Source of the DNA: Planctomycetota bacterium
Lineage (GTDB): Bacteria; Planctomycetota; Planctomycetia; Planctomycetales; Planctomycetaceae
DNA length: 36,849 bases
Assembly (NCBI GenBank): GCA_018242565.1
Contig: JAFEBR010001015.1
Coordinates: 1 to 36,849, forward strand
Direction of reading: 5' to 3'
In this document: piece by piece, positions 16,233-25,956 of the stretch
Layout: the number at the start of each line of letters is the position of its first letter
Numbering within the stretch: position 1 is the stretch's first letter
Program-made: the position numbers and the translations under genes
Notes under the pieces: model-generated
The model's database searches: none
The model's input: the letters and a program-made list of their open reading frames with translations, nothing else
What the model was told of the DNA's origin: nothing

Positions 16233-17282
16233 GTGCCCCAAAACTCTGACGCGAAGCTGAAGTCGCTGCAGCCTGAGACCCCGCCCGTCATTATCAGTGC
16301 CTTCGCCGACGAAGCGGCCAATTCCAAGTCGGTGGTCGAGCAATTCGCAGTGCTCGCGGCGCTCGGCCTCGAATATTACAGCCCGCGTTTTCTGAACATC
16401 TCGGGCGAAGTGAAGAACATCATGAAGCTCGACAAGGCCGAGCTGAAGACTCTGAAATCGCTGCAGGACGATTACGGGCTGAAGGTCACGAGCATCGGAT
16501 CGCCGATCGGGAAGGTGAAACTGCTCGACGTCGACGATGGCACTCATAACCGGTTCGTGCCGTTTGCCAAGTACCTGAAAGAAGACGTGGCGACGGCCAT
16601 TGAGCGGGCCAAGGCGCTCGACGCCCGCCTGATCCGCGGGTTCTCGTTTTATCATCCCCGTGGAACAGACCCCGCGCCCCACGTGCCGCAGGCCGCGGAA
16701 CAACTCACGGCCATCGCCGAAAAATGTGCCCAGGCCGACGTGGTGTTCGCCCTGGAAGTGGAAGCCAACCTGATCGGGCAGAACGGCCGGCTCATGGCCG
16801 AGCTGGCCCGCCGGGTCAATCGCCCCAACTTCATCTGCATTTTTGACGGTGGCAACATTTCGTCACAGAACCTCGACCCGGTGCGCTGCTTGGCCGAGTT
16901 CCAGGCGATGCGCAAGTACCTGGGTTACCTGCACATCAAGGATTATCGGATCGACCCGAACCTGGAATGGACGGGGGTGGTGGACGAAGAGCGGCTGAAG
17001 AATTTCGTGCCGTGCGACCGGGGCGACAGCGGCCACGAAGCCATCTTCCGGGATCTGCGCGACAACCTGCCGGCGATCGACAAGAAGATGAAGAAACTAG
17101 GTTTGCCGGGGGTGTTTCTGGAACTCGAACCGCACCTGAAGGGTGGGGGACAGTTTGGCGGGTTCAGCGGACCCGATGGACTGGGGGTCGCCTGCCGGGC
17201 TCTGTGCCGGCTGCTCGACTACGTCGGTCTCGATTACCAGTTGCGGACGTTCGATCACATTCGCCGGGCACGGGGGTTCTAA
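16233..17282 (+). CDS. Sugar isomerase/epimerase-like TIM barrel (AP-endonuclease 2 fold)
   Basis: A 349-aa protein of the xylose isomerase-like TIM-barrel superfamily. Likely metal ligands are the Glu of FALEVEAN, Asp in CIFDGGN, His of GYLHIKD and the terminal Glu/His of ELEPHL. The start was taken as the GTG at 16233 (VPQNSDAK) behind GGAAG. An in-frame ATG at 16119 gives an N-terminus without family character. The substrate cannot be deduced; in planctomycetes this family usually handles sugars or inositols. The stop TAA shares its last base with the ATG of the Trm112-like gene, so the two are translationally coupled. Confidence 0.8.
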   Translation: MPQNSDAKLKSLQPETPPVIISAFADEAANSKSVVEQFAVLAALGLEYYSPRFLNISGEVKNIMKLDKAELKTLKSLQDDYGLKVTSIGSPIGKVKLLDVDDGTHNRFVPFAKYLKEDVATAIERAKALDARLIRGFSFYHPRGTDPAPHVPQAAEQLTAIAEKCAQADVVFALEVEANLIGQNGRLMAELARRVNRPNFICIFDGGNISSQNLDPVRCLAEFQAMRKYLGYLHIKDYRIDPNLEWTGVVDEERLKNFVPCDRGDSGHEAIFRDLRDNLPAIDKKMKKLGLPGVFLELEPHLKGGGQFGGFSGPDGLGVACRALCRLLDYVGLDYQLRTFDHIRRARGF

Positions 17283-17518
17283 TGTCATTCAACCCCAAGT
17301 TGCTGGAAAAGACCCTCGTCTGCACCAAATGCCGGGCGAACCTGGTGCAGGTGGATGCGGCCCTGGTGTGCGTGTCACCGGAATGCCGGATGAAGTATTC
17401 GATCATTCACGAGATTCCCAACATGCTGGTCGATGATGCGGCGGTGGTGGGCACCCAGGAATGGTCAGCCGCCATGCAGCACAGCGGTCGCGACCCCGCG
17501 ACCGGTGCCCGAAGTTAG
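17282..17518 (+). CDS. Trm112-family (YcaR-like) zinc protein
   Basis: A 78-aa protein with four Cys (14, 17, 30, 35) as LVCTKC and LVCVSPEC, then the typical YSIIHEIPNML segment of Trm112/UPF0434 proteins. Eukaryotic and archaeal Trm112 activates SAM methyltransferases that modify tRNA, rRNA or release factors; bacterial homologues are less defined. Its ATG overlaps the isomerase stop by one base (TAATG). It lies 113 bp before the methyltransferase-cytochrome fusion. That gene product is exported, so a direct partnership is doubtful. Confidence 0.85.
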   Translation: MSFNPKLLEKTLVCTKCRANLVQVDAALVCVSPECRMKYSIIHEIPNMLVDDAAVVGTQEWSAAMQHSGRDPATGARS

Positions 17519-17631
17519 ATCCGTACGGCTGCAGGCCCGGGCGCCGCGCTGCGATTTGTCTGGGCGCGTTGGTACGCGTGGCGATTGTGATTTCTGATTT
17601 GAATAAGACTCCGGCCAACCGGGAGAGACTG

Positions 17632-20600
17632 ATGAAAAGCTCGTGCTGTGTCTTGGTGATTGTCCTCGCGGGAGGGTTCTGTGGTTGTTCCGACCAGACC
17701 CCGGAACGAAGCCGCACTGCGGCCGTCGGGCTGTACGCGATTGAAGCCGCTGAGTCCACACCGGTGACGGCTGCGGAAGAGACACAACTGGCATTCGCCG
17801 ACACCAAACCGAAGACGGCCGAGCGGAAGCCCGGGCCGCGGTACACGACGCGCAAGAACCACGATCCGAACGGGATTGGCAAGTTCTACATGGGGCGCGA
17901 GATCGCGCACGTCATGGGCTTTCAGAACGGAGGGGCCGACTGGCTGGAACGGCCCGAGCGCGAACAGGAAGAAGCCTCGTCGAAGATGATCGACGAACTG
18001 CAGCTCAAACCGGGCCAGTCAGTCGCGGATATCGGCGCCGGCACCGGTCGCCTGAGCCTGATGATGGCCGAAAAAGTCGGCCCGGAAGGCAAGGTGTTTG
18101 CCGTCGATGTGCAGCCCGAGATGCTGGACATCATTTCCGTCAAACTGCGGCAGCGGAACATCAAGAACGTCGAACTGGTGCGCGGTGTCGATAAGAACCC
18201 CAAACTGAAGCCGGAAAGCCTGGACCTGGCGTTGTTCGTCGATGTGTACCACGAGTTTGCGTTTCCTTATGAGATGATGTCGGAAGTCGCGAAGGCCATG
18301 AAAGTGGGTGGCCGCGTAGTCTTGGTGGAATTCCGCCTGGAAGACGAAACGGTTCCCATCAAGCTCATCCACAAGATGAGCGAGGCCCAGGCCAAAAAAG
18401 AGCTGGGCCTGCCTGAGTTGCGACTGAAATGGAAGGAAACGATCGGGACGCTCCCCTGGCAGCACATTCTGGTCTTCGAAAAACAGGCAGCCATTGCGAC
18501 GGCGGCCCCCGCCGACGGCGCGGCCCCGGCCGAGCAAACCGCAGGAGCGGTAAAGACAGGCGCGACTCCTTTCCCGGCGACTCCGGATACCCAGGATCCC
18601 AAAGACAAGCTCTCGACCCCGGAAGAGGCGCTGGCCAAGATCACGCTGCCGGCAGGTTTCCAGGCGTCGCTGTTTGCCGCCGAGCCCGACGTGCAGCAGC
18701 CGATCTCTTTGACGACCGATGAGCGGGGTCGATTGTGGATCGCCGAAAACTACACCTATTCCGAAAGCAAAATCAACTTCAACGACAATCTGCGGGACCG
18801 CATTGTCATTCTCGAAGACACCGATGGCGACGGCCGGTTTGACGAGCGCACCGTGTTCTGGGATGGAGCGCGAAAACTGACCAGCGTCGAAGTGGGCTTC
18901 GGCGGCGTGTGGGCCCTGTGTGCGCCGCAGTTGTTGTTCATTCCCGACGCCAATCGGGACGACATTCCCGATGGCCCGCCGGTGGTGGTGCTCGACGGCT
19001 GGGATGAAAACGCCGTGCGACACAATATCGTGAATGGTCTGAAGTGGGGGCCCGATGGCTGGCTCTACGGTCGTCATGGGATTCTCGCCACGTCGCAGGT
19101 GGGCAAACCTGGTGCGACTCCTTCGCAGCGTGTGCCGATCAACACGGGCATCTGGCGTTACCATCCCACGCGAGGCATTTTCGAGGCCGTGGCGCATGGC
19201 ACCACGAATTCCTGGGGATTTGACTATGACGATCACGGGGAGATGTTCTTCATCAACACCGTCATAGGCCACCTCTGGCATATTGTGCCCGGAGCGCACT
19301 ACCGCCGCATGTACGGAACGGATCTCAATCCGTATGTCTATCAGTTGATCGAGCAGACGGCCGACCACTTCCACTGGGATACGGGCGAAGCCTGGAGCGA
19401 CATTCGCAAGGGGGTCACCGCGACCACCGATAAGGCGGGTGGAGGCCACGCCCACTCGGGGATGATGATCTATCTGGGTGGCAACTGGCCCGAGCAGTAC
19501 CGCAACTCGATGTTCACGGTCAACCTGCACGGACATCGGTTGAACAACGACCGGCTCGAACGTTCGGGAGCGGGCTACGTCGGCAAACATGCGCCAGATT
19601 TCGTGCAGTTCGGCGATCCCTGGTTCCGCGGCATCGACCTGATCTATGGCCCCGACGGCGGGGTGTTTGTCGCCGACTGGACGGACGTGGGCGAATGTCA
19701 CGAGAACGACGGGGTCCATCGGAATTCCGGCCGGATCTTCAAAATCACTTATGGGAAGCCTCAGCCCGTCTCGGGATTCGACATGGCCAATGCCTCGGAT
19801 GCCGATCTCGTGCGCGGGCAGTTGCACGCAAATGACTGGGTGGTCCGGCAGGCACGACGACTGCTGCAGGAACGTGCCGCGGGGGGCCGCGATCTGGTGC
19901 ATGCCCGGTCGCTGTTGCAGGAGATTCTCAACGGACAGGAAACGATTCCGCACAAATTGCGGGCCCTGTGGTGCTTGAATGCGATCGGCGCGTTGGACGA
20001 ATCACGCCTGGTGGCGCTGTTCCAGCATGCCGACGAACACATGCGCGCCTGGGCCGTCCGCTTGCTGGCGGATCGGGGTGAATTCTCAGCTGCCGCGATT
20101 CAGGCTCTGCAGCAACTCGCCGCGCGTGAAACCGCCGGGCTGGTGCAGGTCTACCTGGCATCGACCATGCAGCGACTGCCTCTGGAAGATCGCTGGCCGA
20201 TCGCCGAGGCACTGGCCGCGCGCGACACATTTGCCACCGATAACGAATTGCCGCTGATGGTCTGGTACGGCATCGAACCGGCCGTGGTTCAGAACCCGCA
20301 GCGTGCCGTGAAATTGGCACTCTCCAGCCGGCTGCCCGTGCTGCGCCGGCATCTGGCCCGGCGGCTGACGGTCGAAATTGAAAAACTGGGCGGGGCCGTC
20401 AACACGCTGGTCTCGAAAGTGGCTGATGCCGAATCGACCGAAGTGCAGATTGATCTGCTCACCGGGATGACTCAAGGACTACGGGGCTGGCGGAAAGCGC
20501 CTCGACCCGAGGCCTGGGGCACCGCTGGCGAAAAACTGGCGGCCGTGGCTCAAGCCGACGTCCGCAATCTGGTGCGTGAACTGGCGGTCGTGTTTGGCGA

Positions 20601-21516
20601 CGGCCGGGCGCTCGATGAACTGCGCAGCATCGTGGGAGATGGCAACGCCGAGCCTGATTCACGCAAGCAGGCCCTGCGGACTCTGGTCGATAGCCGGCCC
20701 GACGATCTGCCCGCGCTGCTCACTCGACTCGTGGGTGATCGTCTGCTTGTTAACGAAGCGGTCCGCGGACTGGCGACCTGCGACGTCCCTGAAACCCCGC
20801 GCTTGATTCTCGACAGTTATGGCCGACTCGATCCCGAAGGGCGTTCTTTTGCAATTACGACGCTCGTCTCCCGCGCGGCGTATGCCAAGGCATTGCTCGA
20901 TGCGGTCGCGGCGGGACGCATTCCCCGGACTGACTTGTCGGCGTTCCACGCCCGGCAGATTCGCAGTTTCGACAACGCGGAACTCACGGCTCAATTGACG
21001 CAGGTGTGGGGTGAAACCCGCGTCAGCGACGCCGAGAAACGTCAGTTGATCGAACGCTACAAGGCGCTGCTGACTCCCGAACGCGTGGGTCAGGCCAATC
21101 TCGCGGCTGGACGTGCGCTGTTCAATAAGACCTGCGCGACGTGCCACGTCTTGTACGGTCAGGGAAAATCGGCGGGTCCCGATCTGACCGGTTCGAATCG
21201 TAAGAACCACGAGTATTTGCTCGAGAACATCATTGATCCCAACGCGTCAGTGGCGGTCGATTTTCGCATGACGGTCGTGTCGCTGAAGAGTGGTCGAGTC
21301 GTCACCGGCCTGGTGGTCGAGAAGACGGATAAGACGCTGACTCTGCAGACGCAGAATGAGCGGATCGTGGTGGAGAAATCTGAGATCGAAGAGATGAAGG
21401 GGACCAACGCCTCGCTCATGCCGGAAGGGTTGCTCAACACGCTGACCGAAGAACAGTTCTGCGACCTCGCGGCGTACTTGATGTCGTCGGAACAGGTTCC
21501 GCTGCCCGCACCGTGA
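17632..21516 (+). CDS. Exported SAM-methyltransferase/PVC-type cytochrome c fusion
   Basis: A 1294-aa protein. An N-terminal export signal (hydrophobic residues 5-15, Cys-rich end, possibly a lipoprotein) is followed by a class I methyltransferase (about 65-285) with motif I VADIGAGTGRLS (Asp133) and the DVYHEF region. An Ala/Pro-rich linker (about 285-320) leads to the PVC membrane-bound dehydrogenase-type beta-propeller (about 325-715). HEAT-like helical repeats (about 720-1140) follow, and a C-terminal haem domain has CATCH (Cys1168 to His1172) and the Pro/Gly-rich GPDLTGSNR. The propeller-HEAT-haem part is typical of planctomycete periplasmic enzymes of unknown substrate. The methyltransferase usually stands as a separate protein. 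The start is the ATG at 17632 after GGGAGAG; frames open further upstream lack the signal. Confidence 0.88.
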   Translation: MKSSCCVLVIVLAGGFCGCSDQTPERSRTAAVGLYAIEAAESTPVTAAEETQLAFADTKPKTAERKPGPRYTTRKNHDPNGIGKFYMGREIAHVMGFQNGGADWLERPEREQEEASSKMIDELQLKPGQSVADIGAGTGRLSLMMAEKVGPEGKVFAVDVQPEMLDIISVKLRQRNIKNVELVRGVDKNPKLKPESLDLALFVDVYHEFAFPYEMMSEVAKAMKVGGRVVLVEFRLEDETVPIKLIHKMSEAQAKKELGLPELRLKWKETIGTLPWQHILVFEKQAAIATAAPADGAAPAEQTAGAVKTGATPFPATPDTQDPKDKLSTPEEALAKITLPAGFQASLFAAEPDVQQPISLTTDERGRLWIAENYTYSESKINFNDNLRDRIVILEDTDGDGRFDERTVFWDGARKLTSVEVGFGGVWALCAPQLLFIPDANRDDIPDGPPVVVLDGWDENAVRHNIVNGLKWGPDGWLYGRHGILATSQVGKPGATPSQRVPINTGIWRYHPTRGIFEAVAHGTTNSWGFDYDDHGEMFFINTVIGHLWHIVPGAHYRRMYGTDLNPYVYQLIEQTADHFHWDTGEAWSDIRKGVTATTDKAGGGHAHSGMMIYLGGNWPEQYRNSMFTVNLHGHRLNNDRLERSGAGYVGKHAPDFVQFGDPWFRGIDLIYGPDGGVFVADWTDVGECHENDGVHRNSGRIFKITYGKPQPVSGFDMANASDADLVRGQLHANDWVVRQARRLLQERAAGGRDLVHARSLLQEILNGQETIPHKLRALWCLNAIGALDESRLVALFQHADEHMRAWAVRLLADRGEFSAAAIQALQQLAARETAGLVQVYLASTMQRLPLEDRWPIAEALAARDTFATDNELPLMVWYGIEPAVVQNPQRAVKLALSSRLPVLRRHLARRLTVEIEKLGGAVNTLVSKVADAESTEVQIDLLTGMTQGLRGWRKAPRPEAWGTAGEKLAAVAQADVRNLVRELAVVFGDGRALDELRSIVGDGNAEPDSRKQALRTLVDSRPDDLPALLTRLVGDRLLVNEAVRGLATCDVPETPRLILDSYGRLDPEGRSFAITTLVSRAAYAKALLDAVAAGRIPRTDLSAFHARQIRSFDNAELTAQLTQVWGETRVSDAEKRQLIERYKALLTPERVGQANLAAGRALFNKTCATCHVLYGQGKSAGPDLTGSNRKNHEYLLENIIDPNASVAVDFRMTVVSLKSGRVVTGLVVEKTDKTLTLQTQNERIVVEKSEIEEMKGTNASLMPEGLLNTLTEEQFCDLAAYLMSSEQVPLPAP

Positions 21517-21527
21517 CACCGCGGCGT

Positions 21528-21556
21528 CTGGATCGGTGAATGGATCACCGGTCCAG
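21528..21556. terminator. Bidirectional terminator hairpin
   Basis: A 12-bp stem (CTGGATCGGTGA with TCACCGGTCCAG, one G-U pair) around the loop ATGGA. It lies between the convergent fusion gene and nnrE. No T-run follows, so it may act with Rho or simply protect 3' ends. Confidence 0.55.
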
Positions 21557-21598
21557 GCGGATCGTGATGGGCTGCGGGTCGTGACAACGGCCCGTGGC

Positions 21599-22276
21599 TT
21601 ACGACGCCGGGGGAATTCGCGCAAAAAGTTGCCGGGGCGCGCCGATGTCGATTACCTGCACCTGGCCCGTGTACTGGAGCGCGCCGGGCGCGTCGAAACC
21701 GATCTTCCGCGCGACGAAGGTGGCGGTCACGCGGGCGCGCACACACTCTTCCAGCGGCGCGCCGGTATCGCAATCGAGCCCGGACGGGAGATCGACCGCC
21801 AGCACCTTCTTTTGTGCCCGATTGATCGCCGCGATTGCTGTGAGGTAGGGTTCGCGAAGCGTCCCGGACGTCCCGGTTCCCAGCAGGGCATCGACGATCC
21901 AATCGGCGCCGGCGAGTTGGCGCTCGAGTTCGGCCGGGTCGGGCGCTGGACCGAGGGCGATCCGGTGCAGGCCGGCGGTGGCGATGATGTGATAATTGAT
22001 GGCCGCGTCGCCTGTCAGTTCGCCGGGATCGCAGAACAGCAGCGTGGTCGTGGCGATATCGTGCAGTTCGAGATGGCGGGCGATGACGTAGCCGTCTCCG
22101 CCATTGTTGCCTTTGCCGGCGCAAATCACGACGCGTCCGTTGACACCCAATCGGCACAACAGCTCGGCGGCACCGCGTCCCGCGTTTTCCATTAACACCA
22201 CGCCGGGCATGCCAAAGTGTTCGATGGCGATCGCATCAACGGCGCGAACCTGGGAACGAGTCAGCGGTGGAAGCAT
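21599..22276 (-). CDS. nnrE: NAD(P)H-hydrate epimerase
   Basis: A 225-aa YjeF_N domain protein. It interconverts the R and S forms of damaged NADHX/NADPHX so that a dehydratase can repair them. Visible motifs are MENAGRGAAE near residues 29-38, the phosphate-binding GKGNNGGDGYV near 54-64, DALLGTGTSG and VDLPSGLDCDTG. The C-terminal dehydratase domain (YjeF_C/NnrD) that is often fused is absent, and no separate nnrD is in the window. It is convergent with the fusion gene and divergent from the dehydrogenase gene. Confidence 0.92.
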   Translation of the reverse strand: MLPPLTRSQVRAVDAIAIEHFGMPGVVLMENAGRGAAELLCRLGVNGRVVICAGKGNNGGDGYVIARHLELHDIATTTLLFCDPGELTGDAAINYHIIATAGLHRIALGPAPDPAELERQLAGADWIVDALLGTGTSGTLREPYLTAIAAINRAQKKVLAVDLPSGLDCDTGAPLEECVRARVTATFVARKIGFDAPGALQYTGQVQVIDIGAPRQLFARIPPAS

Positions 22277-22401
22277 GGGGATGGTCGTCTTTTTGAGTCT
22301 GTTTTGCTACGATTCTCGCGAGCCCGCCGGGCATTTTTGCAGAATGTCTGGCATTCGTCACGGACAGTTTGTTATCGATTCGCAACCGGAGTAACACCAT
22401 A

Positions 22402-23193
22402 GTGCTTAAGGCCTTCGCCGATCAGTGGGCGCTCGTCACCGGAGCGTCGTCTGGGATTGGAGCGGAATTCGCCCGTCAGTTGGCGGCTCGGGGCATGCAT
22501 CTGGTTCTGGCCGCCCGGCGGGAATCGTTGCTGACGCAATTGGCCGCCGAGTTAATGCAGGCCCATGGCACCAAAACCGAAATTGTCGTGGTGGACCTGG
22601 CCCGGGCTGACGAGCCGGTGCGCCTGCTGCAGGAAATCGAGCGGCGGGGCATTACGATCGAACTGGTGATCAACAACGCCGGCTTCGGATACGTGAGCCC
22701 GATTGAAACGACCGACATCGACCGTGTGCTGGAGATGGTGCGGCTGAATATCTCGGCTCTGACGGAGCTGACGTTGCGAGTGCTGCCCGGCATGATGGAA
22801 CGTGGTCACGGCGGGGTGATTAATATTGCCTCGGTCGCCGCCTTCCAGCCGGTGGGTTACATGGGGGCCTACGCGGCCAGCAAGTCGTACGTGCTGCATT
22901 TCAGCGAGGCGCTGTGGGCCGAAGCGCGTGAGAAGGGGGTGACCGTGACGACGCTGTGTCCCGGCACCACGAAGACCGATTTCTTCCAGGTTTCAGGGGC
23001 CCCCAGCTTTCTCGACCGGCACTCGTCGCAAGACGTCAGGCAGGTTGTGAAGACCGGGCTCAAAGCTTTTGAGAAGGGTCGGCAGTACGTGGTTTCGGGA
23101 TGGAAGAACTACATCCTGTCGCTGCTGGTGCGGATCGCCACGCGCGGGACGGTGGTCAAAGAATCGATGAAATTCTTCCGCCCGAAAAAGTAA
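22402..23193 (+). CDS. Short-chain dehydrogenase/reductase
   Basis: A 263-aa classical SDR. The cofactor site is ALVTGASSGIG (about 12-22) and NNAGFGYV follows. The catalytic Ser is in NIASVAAF, with Tyr157 and Lys161 in AYAASKSYV. The acidic-loop region AARRESL, with Arg, suggests NADP(H). Similar proteins (DltE/YqjQ-like) act on acyl or keto substrates, but the substrate is unknown. The start was taken as the GTG at 22402 behind GGAG; an in-frame TTG at 22369 is unsupported. The C-terminal part (NYILSLLVRIATRGTVV) is hydrophobic and may contact membrane. Confidence 0.88.
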   Translation: MLKAFADQWALVTGASSGIGAEFARQLAARGMHLVLAARRESLLTQLAAELMQAHGTKTEIVVVDLARADEPVRLLQEIERRGITIELVINNAGFGYVSPIETTDIDRVLEMVRLNISALTELTLRVLPGMMERGHGGVINIASVAAFQPVGYMGAYAASKSYVLHFSEALWAEAREKGVTVTTLCPGTTKTDFFQVSGAPSFLDRHSSQDVRQVVKTGLKAFEKGRQYVVSGWKNYILSLLVRIATRGTVVKESMKFFRPKK

Positions 23194-23628
23194 ACTCGGG
23201 CTGACGGAAATTCCCGGTTTTCCCATTGCCCCGTCATTCGGATGAGGCCCGCGCACGCGCCGGATCCCGACTCGTTGTGGCCAGAGCATCGGGTGTGCCG
23301 CGCAGTTCGACCGGTGGAACGGGCCTCGTGCGCGACCGGGCCTGTTCGATTTCAGAGGGGGCCCCCGCCCGCGATGACTTTGCCGACTCTGCCGGGTGTG
23401 CCGAGTCGGCGGCATCGATCGTGTCCGGGCCCGGTTGCTGCCGCCGGCCGTCTGGGGGTTGAGAAATCGGGGATGGGGACAATTCAAAAATTCTGTGCGA
23501 CACCCTGCGCCGGTTCGCGGGTTAGATGGCTCAAGGGACGACTCTGAATCACAAACCGATCCCAAGTCCGAGGGCAGGGATTGAGCCCTTGGCCTGGTCG
23601 CATGTTTCCCACGAAAGTCGAGGCTTCG
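23194..23628. other. Intergenic region with hairpin
   Basis: No gene is supported in these 435 bases. A perfect 8-bp stem (GCCGACTC/GAGTCGGC, 13-base loop) at 23382-23410 could end SDR transcription. The region is very G+C-rich and has open frames on both strands that look like compositional noise. Confidence 0.4.
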
Positions 23629-24033
23629 ATGCGCTTCTCGTTACTTCTCGGAGTGGTTGGCAGTTTGGCAGCGGGGTTGTTGGTGTCGCCCGCCTGGGCG
23701 GGGCCTCAGAGGGCCGGTGGTAAGGCCGTCGGCAAAGATCCCGCGCGGATGCAGCGTCTGCTTGAGAAATTCGACACTGACCAGGATGGCAAGTTGAGCG
23801 AATCTGAGCGTCAGGCCGCCCGGGCCGCGCACGCTGCGAAGGCACAGGCCGCGAAAGGCCAGGGGGTCAAAGCACCCGGCGCGAAAGGACAAGCCGGAGG
23901 ACGTCGGCCTGATCCGGAAAAGATGAAAAAGCTCGTCGCGCGGTTCGACAAAGATGGCGATGGCAAGCTCAACGACAGCGAACGCCAGGCGGCCCGTGAG
24001 GCACTGCGTAAAAAGAAGGGGAAGAAGTCGTGA
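23629..24033 (+). CDS. Secreted EF-hand protein
   Basis: A 134-aa protein: a signal peptide (about 1-24, cleaved after AWA), then two canonical EF-hand calcium loops, DTDQDGKLSESE (from Asp49) and DKDGDGKLNDSE (from Asp107). They are separated by an Ala/Lys/Gly-rich linker of about 40 residues and followed by a Lys-rich tail. Such small periplasmic or surface EF-hand proteins are abundant in planctomycetes and probably bind Ca2+; partners are unknown. The start is at 23629 (GAGG about five bases before, signal peptide begins here); the upstream extension to 23581 is not supported. Confidence 0.85.
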   Translation: MRFSLLLGVVGSLAAGLLVSPAWAGPQRAGGKAVGKDPARMQRLLEKFDTDQDGKLSESERQAARAAHAAKAQAAKGQGVKAPGAKGQAGGRRPDPEKMKKLVARFDKDGDGKLNDSERQAAREALRKKKGKKS

Positions 24034-24096
24034 AGGGCACGGCATGCTGAATCGTATTCCGGTCAGTTCCGTTCCGGTCCCGTCGCACGTCGGGGC

Positions 24097-25932
24097 TCAC
24101 CCCGGTGGCCGACGGCTACTTGCGTAGAGTTGCCCGACCAGCGACTCGATCGTGACCTCCAGAGCGGTCTGCTGCGATTCGTCGGTCGTTGCCTGGCGGG
24201 ACAACACCGCCTGCGTCAACTGTTTTTCGAGTTCGATGTCGCGCGCGGGCAGGGGAAACTCCCGCAGGACATGGGCGTTGATTTCCAGGTTCACTCCCCG
24301 CCGTTTGGAATGGCGTTCAAACCAGCGCTGCGCGAGTGCGGAATTCAAGATGCCGGTCAGGGCGAGTAGTGAACACCCGGGATGGTCCGTCGGCAGAATC
24401 AGGTTCACCGAGAAGCCGACAAACGCCGGGTGGCTGGAATAAGCAAATTGGGGCTCGCGGCCCATTTGCACACTGAAGATTTTCGGATTCAGAAACAGCC
24501 GTTCTTCCCGAGGCCAGTGCAGATGCCACCAGCCACACGCCCCCGTCTGCACCTCACGCCGTCGTTCGAGCACGGCTCGGTAGGGCTCGAGATGTGCCCT
24601 GATCGTCGGGCAGTTCTCCAGCGTCGGACACGTATCGCGTGTCAGGTACAACAGCCAGTGGGTGGGTTCGTGAGGCATTTCGAACCGACGGATCACCCGG
24701 GTTTCAAAGTAGGGGCGCAATAAACTGCGTTCGGCGGGGGACAGGTCGAGCCGCGACACTTCCGATTCTGTCAGGACAAAAACCCCGGCTCCCAGTTGGA
24801 ATTGTCCGGGAGCTTCGCGGACCATCCGCCGGGTGACGAATGGCGGATTCTCGGCGATTCCCTGGCGGGTGACGAAGACCTCCGCCAGGGGCGTCCCCGT
24901 GGCGATTGGTGAACCGTCGGCCTGAGGCGGTACGACGACCAACCGTCCGTTCTGGAACAGATCCGCCGCGGTCAGGGAATAGACCTCGGTCGCTTCGATT
25001 CCGGAGGAACCGATTCGGCACAGTTCGACGCGCGTGGGTGGCATGTCAGGGGACGGCGTTCCCTGAGCCTGACGCCCGTGCTTCTGCAAGCGAAAAATCA
25101 TGTGCCGCCCGGCGACGGCAGTAAATACCGGCGCATCGTGCAATAACTGAATCTCTTCCAGAATCGTTTCGCGTTCGAGCCGAGCGATCAGTTTTCGTGC
25201 GCTGCGCGAGGCCATCCAGTAGCTGTTCACGATGAACGTCAGCCAGCCACCGGAGCGCAACAGGTCGAGGCTGCGATGCAGAAAGTAATACCACAGATCC
25301 ATCCGGGCCTCGCGCCACTGTTGACCGATCTCGGTGGCTGCCAGTCGATCGAACAGTTCCTTCGCGTTGCGCTCTTTCACATAGGGAGGATTTCCCACAA
25401 TGATGTCAAAACCGCCCGCCGCGGCGACATGGGGAAATGCGGCGGCCCAGTCAAAGTCTATTTGTGCATTGCCGCCAGTGTCTGGATGGTCGTCGGGCAG
25501 TTGTAGAAGCGTCCGCGAAAAATCGGGTCCCGACAGGGAATCGCCGCAGCGGAAATTCTGGGCGAGGACGGCCGCCGTCTCTGTGGCCAATTCCCGTGGC
25601 GGACTGACGAATTCCACCAGTCGAGAGTGCAAGGCGTGGATGGCCGCCGGGTCGATATCGACGCCGAAGAGGTGCTCGCGAATGATCTGCAGGCGGTCGC
25701 TGGCGGCCAGGTCCGTCATTGTCGGGCCGAAACGGGTGGCGCTCAATTCCTGGCAAGCGGCCAGCAGAAACGCACCGTCGCCACAGGCCGGATCGAGAAT
25801 GCGGCACGTGTGGTCGGCCGGGGTCGTGCGCCAGCGACTCAGGCACTTGCGAACCATGTCCGCGGCGATTTGCGGCGGGGTGTAAACACTGCCGAGTTCG
25901 CGGGGTAACGATCGTGGCGCAGGCGATTTCAC
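24097..25932 (-). CDS. Eco57I-like N6-adenine DNA methyltransferase
   Basis: A 611-aa enzyme. SAM motif I is RILDPACGDGAFLLAA (about 44-59) and VDIDPAAIHAL follows. The catalytic motif IV is GNPPYVKERN (Asn about 180), typical of adenine-N6 methylases of the TaqI/Eco57I group. The C-terminal half (from about 330, with HWLLYLTRD, LFLNPKIF and the terminal NLEINAHVLREFPLP) resembles the target-recognition domain of type IIG and BREX PglX-like enzymes. No PD-(D/E)XK nuclease motif is seen in it and no nuclease gene lies beside it, so it may act as a solitary methylase. The start is GTG at 25932, without a clear ribosome site. Confidence 0.88.
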   Translation of the reverse strand: MKSPAPRSLPRELGSVYTPPQIAADMVRKCLSRWRTTPADHTCRILDPACGDGAFLLAACQELSATRFGPTMTDLAASDRLQIIREHLFGVDIDPAAIHALHSRLVEFVSPPRELATETAAVLAQNFRCGDSLSGPDFSRTLLQLPDDHPDTGGNAQIDFDWAAAFPHVAAAGGFDIIVGNPPYVKERNAKELFDRLAATEIGQQWREARMDLWYYFLHRSLDLLRSGGWLTFIVNSYWMASRSARKLIARLERETILEEIQLLHDAPVFTAVAGRHMIFRLQKHGRQAQGTPSPDMPPTRVELCRIGSSGIEATEVYSLTAADLFQNGRLVVVPPQADGSPIATGTPLAEVFVTRQGIAENPPFVTRRMVREAPGQFQLGAGVFVLTESEVSRLDLSPAERSLLRPYFETRVIRRFEMPHEPTHWLLYLTRDTCPTLENCPTIRAHLEPYRAVLERRREVQTGACGWWHLHWPREERLFLNPKIFSVQMGREPQFAYSSHPAFVGFSVNLILPTDHPGCSLLALTGILNSALAQRWFERHSKRRGVNLEINAHVLREFPLPARDIELEKQLTQAVLSRQATTDESQQTALEVTIESLVGQLYASSRRPPG

Positions 25933-25956
25933 ACGGGTGAATTTAGCGGCGTCGCG

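Noticed and set aside
18019-19953. 644-codon open frame on the minus strand
   Set aside because: It lies fully opposite the methyltransferase-cytochrome gene, whose domains and motifs are clear; the antisense frame has no motifs and comes from G+C codon bias.
21188-21200. tRNA T-loop-like GGTTCGAATC
   Set aside because: It lies in the haem-domain coding sequence (TGSNRK) with no matching acceptor or anticodon arms.
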